From assembly GCA_009928265.1 (NCBI GenBank), contig RFPR01000137.1, forward strand, positions 1 through 5,566: 5,566 nucleotides of DNA, written 5' to 3'. The position numbers were made by a program, and so were the translations under genes. The stretch comes from Pseudomonadota bacterium. Lineage in GTDB: Bacteria > Verrucomicrobiota > Verrucomicrobiia > Chthoniobacterales > UBA6821. This document shows, piece after piece, positions 1-5,566 of the stretch (within the stretch, counting starts at the first letter, position 1; each line of letters opens with the position of its first letter). A model generated the notes under the pieces. It saw nothing but the letters and a program-made list of their open reading frames with translations, did not search any database and was not told the origin of the DNA.

Positions 1-600
1 CCCGCCGCCCTGGCCACTGGAACTGTCGGAGGAATCGCGGGCGGCTATGCAGCCGGTCGTGGATACGATGCTCTCTACAAGACACTGGCCGAGAATGACT
101 CGGAGTTCTCCAGCTATCTCTCCGCCAGCCAAGCCCGCCCCGGATACAATGCCGCCGGAGAGCTGGCCTCCATCGCTATCACCGCACCCGCCGCTCCCTA
201 TAATCTGATCAAGGGGATTCAGCTTGTCCGCGAGACCAAGGGAGCACTGGAAGCAGCCAAGTTCGCAGGGAAGGTCGTCGGCCTCGGAGCCGGGACCGGA
301 GCCGCCACCGACATCACCTGGAAGCTGGCCGACCAGGCCCTTGCCTCCGGGGATGAAACTCCCGAGGGGCCGACCTGGCAGGGATCGTTCCAGTCTGCCG
401 TCATGGGAGCGCTCCTCTCCGGCCTCACGGTGCAGAACAAGCGCTATGAGCTAGGAGACATTCAGGGGCTCATTGCCAAGAAGCAGGCCGGGGAATCTCT
501 CTCCCCCATGGATAACGAAGCCGTCACGACGGCGCTCCGAGTGGCCGAGTCTGTCCGTGGAGAGTATGGTCCGCAGGCCAGAGGCACGATGCGGATGCAG
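1..600 (+). other. N-terminal Gly/Ala-rich hydrophobic region (residues 1-200)
   Basis: This part of the large protein has several short stretches rich in Gly, Ala and aliphatic residues. Residues 3-24 have small residues spaced as in GxxxG helix packing (TVGGIAGGYAAG). Residues 88-103 (KFAGKVVGLGAGTGAA) and 132-142 (SAVMGALLSGL) are similar. Between them lie amphipathic helices with Tyr and Lys. Such segments occur in phage proteins that insert into or cross membranes during DNA delivery, but they could equally be packed helices of a soluble or virion-internal fold. I recognise no catalytic motif. The segment continues upstream of the window, so its full extent is unknown. Confidence 0.45.
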
Positions 601-3600
601 GGAACCTCCTTCCTGGGTAAGCCTGAAGCGCTCAAGACCGAAGTGGCGCTGGGAGATGGAGTCGAGGGTCGAGGGTCGAGGGTCGAGGGCTTGCCGGGAC
701 AGCCACCCGCTGCTGCTCCCGCTGATATGGGGGAACTGATCCCCATCGAGGATGCTCCGAGTGGGGCCTTCACCATGGACCGCAACAACGCCGTCCCGGC
801 CAATACTCCCGATGGCGTGATCGCCATGCCGGGCCGCGCAGCCCTCGCTTCAACGGGCAATTCAGCCCCATTAACTCCAACAATCGACGGAAATTTGTCG
901 ATTCCGGCAGTTAATGGGCAGGAATCCCCCGCTAAGTCGCAATCTCCGGCTGCAATGTCGCAAGCCGATCCTGCTAAGTCGCAAGCTCCGGCCAATGACT
1001 TGGCTGAGTTGGAGCCGATCACAGGATACACTGATCCTGAGACAACCGGGGGGGCCTCCATTCCCTACACGGAATCAAAGCTCAAGGTCTCTGACATCAA
1101 ACTCTCGGAGGATGTCCCTAACTTTAAGGAGAATGCCGATCCTGATACCGGCGTCGTGCGAGGCCAGCAGATCGAAGGCAATATCGACATGCGGGCTTTT
1201 GGGCATCTCATGGTTTGGCAGCGCAATAACGGCGATCATGAGTTGATCTCAGGGAGGCATCGCTTTGACGCGGCCAAGAGAAACGGACTGGATAGCGTGC
1301 CGGTCTATATCATGCGGGAGGCGGATGGATTCACAAAGCCGATGGCAATGTCGCTTGACGCGGAGCTAAACATCCTCGATGAGAAAGGTGAGGTTAAAGA
1401 CTATGCAAACTACTTCAGAAACACTTCGATTACAGAAGATAAAGCAGCACAGAGAGGACTCTTATCGAGAGCTAAAGGCCGCGCCGGATTCAGAATTGGA
1501 ACGGGTGCGGGACCTGATCTCTACGCTGCATACCAAGCAGGAAGAATCAATGAGGCGCGAACCCTCGCCATCGCAACAGCAGCACCCAACGACATAGAGC
1601 TTCAGCAGGCGGGCATCGCCGCCGCTCTCAAGAAGATGGCTCCGGAGGTAATCTCCGGCTATCTCGGATACATCAAGGCCAGCAAGGAGCTCGCCGCCCA
1701 GGGGGCTCAGGGGGATCTCTTCGGCACCAGTGATGCCGCCCTCCAGCGTGGAGAGGAAATCGCCAAGGACGCCGCCGCCAAGGTGCGCGAGATCAATGAT
1801 CAGATCGCCGCCGTCCAATCTGCCGCCAAGCGGCCGGAGGCCGCCGCCAAGCTCGGGGTGAATGTCAAAGATCCCGAGGGTATCCTCAAGCGAGTCGGTG
1901 AATTGCAAGCCCTAGCTGGCCGCTACAAGACGTTCTACACCGATCCGGAAATCATGGCCGAACTCTCCGGCGTCTCGCCCGAGCAGGCCGCCGCCGAGAT
2001 GGCTCCCCCTGCACCGGCCACCACGCCGAACATCGCAACCAATGGGGAGGGGAATCTCTTTGGCCCGACCGACATGCCTTTCAGCCTTTCCGGCCAGGTC
2101 GATGCGTCGGCTACACCCGCCGAGCTGGCCGAGGCTGATCGTCTCCGTCAGGAGAAGGCCGCGGCCGATGCCGCCCAGGGGGATATGTTCTCCGGGGGAT
2201 TCTCAGGCACCGCCGACTATGGACCGCAGGGATCAGCTAGCGGGGCCACCGCCGCCGAGGCTGGTCCCTCCATTCCAAAGGAGGCTACCGTCATGTCTCA
2301 TGGTCCTGGGTGGAACATGCCGGAGGTCCTGGGCGCTACAGACAGGGTTCCGGTAATTGAGCTTCCTGAGCTAATCCGATGGTTCCGAGAAGCCACCGGC
2401 ATGTCACCCGAGGTCCGCCGCAGGATGAAATCGCTTGGGCTCTTCCATGGTGTCGGCAAGGGGCGCATCTCGATCCGCGCCGATCTCTTTGCCAACGCTC
2501 AATCGGTCGCTATGACGCTCGCTCACGAGCTGGGTCACTGGGTAGGCTATCTTCCTGATGAATCGTTGAAGCGTGGCAATATCCTAGGATGGCTGGGATC
2601 TCTTAAAAGTTTCCTAAAACAAACGATGCCGCTAGGAGCGTCCCCGGAGCCGGAGCTTTCAGGCAAGATCCCCACAGCCGAAGAGCGCCGACAAATTGCG
2701 GCCGCTGCCGAGGCCGAGCTCCGCCGCTCCCTGGGCGAAGTGATCGAAAAAGTCATCGTCGAGGAGCCGATCTATCGCACACTCGGGATCTCCGCCGAAG
2801 ATGTGAAGAATCTCTTCGGCCTGAATGCCAGGACGGAACTCCCTGAACTCTACGATTGGTTTGCCAAGCAGGATGCAGCCACCAAAAAGGCCATCGTCAA
2901 GGCAGCCATGAAGGGGATCGTCGATGATCGGATCAAGCGCTTCGGCAAGCAGGAGCAAATCGGCACGCAAACCGTCGAGAAGGAAGTCGTCACCGTGGGC
3001 CGCAATCCCACCCCGCAGGAACTCAAGACAGCCATCGACTCGGCCATGCGGATGGAGTATCGCCGCCGCAACCTAGCCAGCGCCAAGCTGATCCGTGATG
3101 AACTCATCGAACTGAGTAAATGGTGGAAGCCTTTTGACGAGCTCTCTGCCCCGGCTTCCTATGTGAAGTATCGCAAGAGCTCCGCCGAGCTCTACGCCGA
3201 TGCAATCTCGGTTCTTTTCAACTCTCCGGCTGACCTGGAGCTGAGGGCTCCTTCGTTTTGGGAAGCCTTCTGGCTCAATGTGGAGCGCAAGCCCGAGATC
3301 AAGGAAGCGATCACCGCCATCCAGACGTTCCTTGCCAAGGGTCCGGAGGCCGTCAACCGCACCCGCCTGGCTGAGTCCAAGGCTGGCTATGCCAAGGCGA
3401 GCGAGCTGGTCAAGAAGCGCTCCGCGGCCATGAAGGCATGGGCCAAGTCTCCTCTCCGGCTGTGGGAGCGAGCCAAGGATGCCTACTACTTCTACGCCCA
3501 GCCCGCCGTCGAGCTAATGCACCAGAAGCGCCGCTCCGGCCAGCCACTCAAGCCGGAAGATCGGATGGACTGGCTCTTTGAGGAGATGCCGCTGGCCAAC

Positions 3601-5566
3601 TCCTCTGTGCAGGCCGATCTCATGGAGATTACGGCCAAGGTCTCACCGATTCTCCAGGCTGCAGGCCTGACCGATGATGACCTCGGGATCTACCTGGAGA
3701 ACTACCGTATCGCCAATGAGCGGATCGAAGTGGAGCGCCAGGTCGGCAAGGCAAGCGAGCAGGAAAGCGAGATCGAAGTCACCGGCCGCACGGTCATGGC
3801 GAATCCGGATGGCAAAGATCCAGTCATCGCCCAGGCTCTCCTCGACCAACAGCAAGCCGATATGTCCCCCGAGCAGTGGACCGCTCTCCAGCAAGCAGCG
3901 GAGGCCTTCCACGACAAGATTTTCTCAGTCCTCTCTGATGCCGTGGATGCCGGGATTATTTCCCGTGAAATCTTTGACACGCTCCTGGTCCCGAACAAGG
4001 ACGCCTACGCCACCTTCACGCCGCTAAAATATGCGGATCGCTATGTCCCGGCTGGGATCGTCAAACAAGTCGGCACGCTCGACCAGATCGCCAATCCCTA
4101 CACGCAATCCGTCCTCAAGATGGCGGCGATGCGCCGCGCCGCTCAGTCGAACAAAGCAAAGGCAACTTACTTTAACTGGATGAAGGGCAACTTCTCCGGC
4201 CTGATCCGGGATGCCGAAATGCGATGGGATGGCCGCCGCAATGTCCCGGTCCCGACCCGTGAGGTGGGATGGAAGACGCTCACCTATCGCGTCGATGGCA
4301 AGCTCCGCGGAATCCACCTCCCGGAGCGCTATGCGGATATGTTTGAGTCGATGAGCCCAGCCCATCAGGACGGGCTCATGCAGGCGCTCTCGTTCCTATG
4401 GAGCAGCGCGGCCTACCCGCTCATCATCAAATATAATCCCAGCTTCCAGCTCGCTCTCTCTCCGATGCGCGATCAACTCCGCGTGATGCGGAATGCCCCC
4501 GATAAGACCCGTGGGAAAATCCTCGGAGAGCAGGCCTATCAGCTTGCCCTTGCGATGCTCCAGCCGCAGGGCCGTGAGGCTCTCGCCACGACGGCGGGAG
4601 GCGTCCTGGGGACGGCCGTGGGATCGACCATCGGATTCGTCGGTGGTCCGGCCGCTGCCGTCGCCTCCGGCCAAGTCGGAAGCTATGTCGGGGCAGCCAT
4701 CGGCATGGCTCTCGGAAAGATGCTGGCCGCGATCCCGATCAAGATTGGCTCCTCCCCTCTGGTCAACCGTATCTCCGGCCAAGCTGATGATCTCCTCATC
4801 GAGATGCTCCAGAACGGGGCCATGGTGGGACCGCACGAGTCCTTTTACGCGACGGCCGACTCCCATGGTGCTCTCGGCGACATCCTGCGCCAATACAATA
4901 TCCTCCCGGAAGAAGAGCAATCAGCCTTTGCCCGCAAGTGGTTCGTCAAGCCGGTCCTCTCCTATCTCCGCTCGATCCAGTTTGCCGGGCAGATCATGGA
5001 GGCTCTCCCCAAGGTCGCATCCTACAAGGTGCTTGCCAAGGATCTCGGATGGCCGACCCGTGAGGCAGCAGCCTATGTCCGCAACTACATGGGCGTTCCC
5101 AACTATATGAAGAAGGGCAACGGGATCTCCACGCCTGGAATTCTCTTCCCCTTTATCAATATCACGATGCGATCCTGGGAGTCCTCGATGAAGCTCCTGG
5201 CCGGTCGGGAGAAGGGGCGCAAGTCGCGGGCTGATTATCTCCTGAGCTATCTCTTCTTCGGGGGATTCCTGACCACGGTGATGACGGTCCTGGCTCGGGA
5301 AGGATTCTTTGGCGATGACATGGCCTCGATCTTCCGCAAGATCCCGGATCGGGATGTTTATGCCTATCATTCCATTCCTATCGGCACCACGACCACGGGA
5401 GACTATGGTTCCAAGACGGCCTATCTCCGCATCCCGGTCGATGAGGTGGACCGCGCCATCAATGGCATGGTCTATTACGGCCTGACTTTGACGCTCCGCC
5501 AGCTCAAGGGGGAGAAGACGGGCATCGGCTTCGGCCAGATCGCCTCGGTCCCAGGTGGTGAACTGC
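1..5566 (+). CDS. Giant polyvalent protein (DdrB-like ParB domain + zinc metallopeptidase + LPD38-like region), partial at both ends
   Basis: Frame 1 is open across the whole window (1855 codons plus one base). Neither the true start nor the stop is present, so the protein exceeds 1855 residues. Domains in order: Gly/Ala-rich hydrophobic segments (about 1-200), repeat-bearing linker (200-345), ParB-superfamily domain (346-595), Ala/Glu-rich linker with QGDLF-like motifs (595-760), HELGH metallopeptidase-like domain (780-1085), helical region (1120-1340), LPD38-like C-terminal region (1340-1855+). This mix is typical of the large polyvalent proteins of phages and conjugative elements, which are proposed to enter the recipient cell with the DNA and act against host defences. 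No helicase or methylase domain is visible here; either could lie outside the window. Codon use is GC-rich except in the ParB region. The protein class is fairly secure; the biological role is inference. Confidence 0.88.
661..688 (+). repeat. Four perfect tandem copies of the heptamer GTCGAGG inside the coding frame
   Basis: GTCGAGG is repeated four times without mismatch (661-667, 668-674, 675-681, 682-688), encoding VEGRGSRVEG with the next codon. The unit is 7 bases, so a gain or loss of copies that is not a multiple of three shifts the frame. Losing one unit leads to TGA at 737-739; gaining one leads to TGA at 723-725. The repeat lies in a linker, where small in-frame changes would be tolerated. 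Heptamer repeats of this kind are scattered through some bacterial genomes; I recall GTCGAGG in Verrucomicrobia but could not verify it. Confidence 0.95.
867..918. repeat. 52-base imperfect palindrome within the linker
   Basis: CCCATTAACT (867-876) is exactly complementary to AGTTAATGGG (909-918). On the same axis, AATCGAC (882-888) is exactly complementary to GTCGATT (897-903). The 8-base loop GGAAATTT separates the inner arms, and a 5-base mostly unpaired block separates inner from outer arms on each side. The structure would form a hairpin in single-stranded DNA or mRNA. It encodes residues 289-306 of the linker, keeps the frame open, and is AT-richer than the surrounding gene. It could be an in-frame palindromic insertion, a recombination or processing site, or chance structure in a fast-evolving linker. 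Confidence 0.8.
931..993 (+). repeat. Three tandem 21-base units encoding 7-residue repeats
   Basis: Units at 931-951, 952-972 and 973-993 encode AKSQSPA, AMSQADP and AKSQAPA. Units 1 and 3 share GCTAAGTCGCAA exactly at their start; unit 2 is diverged but keeps TCGCAA in register. The unit is a multiple of three, so copy changes would keep the frame. This gives a flexible, Pro/Ser/Gln-rich spacer immediately before the ParB-like domain, 12 bases after the palindrome at 867-918. Confidence 0.8.
1036..1785 (+). other. ParB-superfamily domain, DdrB-like type (residues 346-595)
   Basis: Residues 416-433 (ISGRHRFDAAKRNGLDSV) match the ParB box II pattern, a GxxR core followed by xxxAAxxxG and a VPV strand. 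In ParB proteins this motif contacts the nucleotide (CTP) or forms the nuclease-like site. Next come DAELNI (453-458) and VKDYANYFR (465-473), then a helical segment with LLSRAKGRAG, DLYAAYQAGRINEA and LAIATAAPND (487-530), ending near QGDLFG (570-575). This order is what I know from the DdrB-like ParB domains of polyvalent proteins, named after the phage P1 anti-restriction protein DdrB. The expected role is DNA binding or nicking with an anti-defence or DNA-handling function; activity here is not demonstrable. Codon use inside 1279-1545 is unusual, with clustered AGA codons. Confidence 0.75.
1708..1722 (+). other. QGDLF motif 1, resembles a sliding-clamp-binding peptide
   Basis: Residues 570-574 read QGDLF, fitting the bacterial beta-clamp peptide pattern Q-x-(S/D)-L-F. 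It lies in a predicted exposed segment just after the ParB-like domain. DLFG-like tails are also a conserved family feature of DdrB-like ParB domains, so the motif may be structural instead. Confidence 0.4.
1741..1965 (+). other. Ala/Lys/Glu-rich helical segment (residues 581-655)
   Basis: Residues 585-645 are rich in Ala, Glu, Lys and Arg with regularly spaced Ile, Val and Leu (for example KDAAAKVREINDQIAAVQ and EAAAKLG). This suggests long helices, perhaps a short coiled coil, following the ParB-like domain. It ends in YKTFYTDPEIMAEL (642-655), after which the sequence becomes Pro/Ala-rich linker. No catalytic residues are recognisable. It may be the C-terminal helical cap of the ParB-like module or a self-association element. 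Confidence 0.45.
2047..2064 (+). other. EGNLFG motif 2, degenerate copy of QGDLFG
   Basis: Residues 683-688 read EGNLFG in a disordered-looking linker. The Gln is replaced by Glu and Asp by Asn, so it is a weaker fit to the clamp-binding pattern than the copies at 1708 and 2176. Its recurrence in the same linker is the reason to record it. Confidence 0.3.
2176..2190 (+). other. QGDMF motif 3, near-copy of QGDLF
   Basis: Residues 726-730 read QGDMF, identical to motif 1 except Met for Leu, again preceded by an Ala-rich helix and followed by a Gly/Ser linker. Met at that position is tolerated in some clamp-binding peptides. At the DNA level both copies share CAGGGGGAT. Confidence 0.35.
2277..2295 (+). 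promoter_or_regulatory. Internal ribosome-binding site with in-frame ATG before the peptidase domain
   Basis: AAAGGAGG (2277-2284) is a near-perfect Shine-Dalgarno sequence. After an 8-base spacer it is followed by ATG at 2293-2295, which is in the main frame (residue 765). The position is the end of the disordered linker and about 15 residues before the metallopeptidase domain. This is the best-placed internal start I found in the window. It would produce a shorter protein with the peptidase and C-terminal regions but without the ParB-like domain. The same bases also encode PKEA in the long form, so chance is possible. Confidence 0.5.
2338..3255 (+). other. Zinc metallopeptidase-like domain (residues 780-1085)
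   Basis: Residues 842-846 are HELGH, the HExxH zinc site with catalytic Glu843, on a helix that starts SVAMTLA and continues WVGYLPDE. Upstream, GRISIRADLF (821-830) would be the edge strand typical of zincins. The metzincin-type extended motif is absent: Asp853 is one residue too far for HExxHxxGxxD. The likely third ligand is Glu1063 in SAELYADAISVLFNSP (1061-1076), about 217 residues later, a pattern I know from peptidase domains of phage polyvalent proteins. The long intervening region (890-1045) is charged and helical. Probable role: cutting a host or phage protein after entry, or processing the long protein itself; the substrate is unknown. Confidence 0.72.
3358..4020 (+). other. Unassigned helical region between peptidase and LPD38-like region (residues 1120-1340)
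   Basis: The segment is helical by composition. It contains WAKSPLRLWERAKDAYYFYAQP (1147-1168), with clustered aromatics, then an acidic helix DRMDWLFEEMP (1187-1197). A helical pair follows around residues 1210-1245, then a short Gly/Asn/Pro turn (MANPDGKDP) and a long helix ending DAGIISREIFDTLL (1315-1328). Phage polyvalent proteins often have such a helical stretch leading into a YvPf-type motif; YATFTPLKYADRYVP (1336-1350) may be its counterpart. I cannot name a domain or catalytic site. Confidence 0.4.
4597..4719 (+). other. Glycine-zipper-like hydrophobic segment (residues 1533-1573)
   Basis: About 40 residues contain almost only Gly, Ala, Val, Ile, Ser and Thr, with Gly spaced every four residues in places (GGVLGTAVGSTIG, then SYVGAAIGMALGK). 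This is a typical glycine-zipper pattern for tightly packed or membrane-inserting helices. It falls between the NPSFQ and WPTREA signatures of the LPD38-like region. The spacing resembles the N-terminal Gly-rich segments at residues 3-24 and 88-103. Confidence 0.6.
5236..5295 (+). other. Possible transmembrane or buried hydrophobic helix (residues 1746-1765)
   Basis: Twenty residues from Tyr1746 to Ala1765 are nearly all hydrophobic or small (YLLSYLFFGG then FLTTVMTVLA). Basic residues flank the N-terminal side (GREKGRKSR) and acidic residues the C-terminal side (EGFFGDD). Length and charge asymmetry fit a membrane span with a cytoplasmic N-side, but the same position in LPD38-like proteins may simply be a buried helix. 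Confidence 0.45.

Larger units (their letters stand above)
4021..5566 (+). other. LPD38-like polyvalent-protein C-terminal region (residues 1341-1855, continues beyond window)
   Basis: Features I associate with LPD38 (large polyvalent protein-associated domain 38) appear in order. Residues 1478-1490 read YNPSFQLALSPMR followed by D, a variant of the NPxFxLxNxxRD signature with Ser in place of the second Asn. A helix-rich stretch with WPTREAAAYVRNYMGVPNY (1684-1702) follows, then GILFPFIN (1713-1720), a hydrophobic helix (1746-1765), and a beta-like segment ending AYLRIPVDEVDRAI (1807-1820). LPD38 has no known enzymatic activity and is common at the C-terminal side of these proteins, often in phage. 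The domain name rests on motif memory and needs a profile search. Confidence 0.6.

Noticed and set aside
661..993. CRISPR-like array of repeats
   Set aside because: The units are 7 and 21 bases with no unique spacers and are translated in the main frame.
462..1061. Minus-strand open frame of 199 codons with a Cys/Asp/Ala repeat (ACDLAG type)
   Set aside because: It lies antisense to the linker of the long frame. The protein repeat is only the reverse reading of the 21-base DNA repeat, and GC-rich DNA leaves antisense frames open by chance.
1125..1135. TAAGGAG close to an ATG, like a start site
   Set aside because: The ATG at 1133 is in frame 2 and only about one base after the GGAG core, too close for initiation and in a non-coding frame.
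1379..1597. Plus-strand frame 2 open frame of 72 codons over the codon-use island, suggesting a frameshift
   Set aside because: Frame 1 stays open and keeps the ParB-family motifs (DYANYFR, RAKGRAG, LAIATAAPND) through this stretch, so no frameshift is needed.
2524..2559. Metzincin-type extended zinc motif HExxHxxGxxH/D
   Set aside because: The sequence is HELGHWVGYLPD; the acidic residue is one position too late, so the third ligand is more likely Glu1063.
2605..2630. A-rich run CTTAAAAGTTTCCTAAAAC as a programmed frameshift site
   Set aside because: The codons read CTT AAA AGT TTC CTA AAA, which does not match the X-XXY-YYZ slippery pattern in frame, and frame 1 continues open.
4396..4920. 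Minus-strand open frame of 174 codons
   Set aside because: It is entirely antisense to the LPD38-like region, has no recognisable domain, and composition alone explains the absence of stops.
4493..5110. Plus-strand frame 2 open frame of 205 codons
   Set aside because: The translation is Ser/Arg/Pro-rich low-complexity, typical of an out-of-frame reading of GC-rich coding DNA, while frame 1 carries the conserved motifs over the same bases.

Overview
The window is one uninterrupted plus-strand reading frame. Frame 1 stays open for 1855 codons, from base 1 to the right edge, with no stop, so the gene begins before and ends after this piece. I translated every codon by hand. The product looks like a giant 'large polyvalent protein' of a phage, prophage or conjugative element. 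In this class several unrelated enzymatic and structural domains are strung together by low-complexity linkers, and the protein is thought to be delivered into the new host with the DNA. There are no RNA genes, terminators, complete IS elements or CRISPR arrays, and no separate second gene is needed to explain the sequence.

Layout (residues count from codon 1 of the window). Residues 1-200 are Gly/Ala-rich, with small-residue hydrophobic helices. Residues 200-345 are a low-complexity linker that concentrates three kinds of repeat: a 4-copy heptanucleotide repeat, a 52-base imperfect palindrome and a 3-copy 21-base repeat. Residues 346-595 are a ParB-superfamily domain of the DdrB-like type, with AT-richer codon use than its surroundings. 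Residues 595-760 are an Ala/Glu helical and linker region with three QGDLF-like short motifs. Residues 780-1085 are a zinc metallopeptidase-like domain (HELGH, plus a distant SAELYAD motif). Residues 1120-1340 are helical and unassigned. Residues 1340-1855 resemble the LPD38-type C-terminal region of polyvalent proteins and carry a glycine-zipper segment and a membrane-like segment. A strong internal ribosome-binding site with an in-frame ATG sits exactly at the linker before the peptidase, so the locus may make both the long protein and a shorter peptidase-LPD38 form.

The host is uncertain. The DNA is GC-rich (roughly 60% by eye), prefers GCC/CTC/ATC codons, and the GTCGAGG heptamer recalls Verrucomicrobia-like genomes, but that is a weak impression from memory. 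The ParB-like and peptidase domains fit an incoming element that prepares or protects its DNA and cuts a host or virion protein. The hydrophobic C-terminal half fits delivery or virion association. These roles are inferred from family context and are not shown by the sequence.
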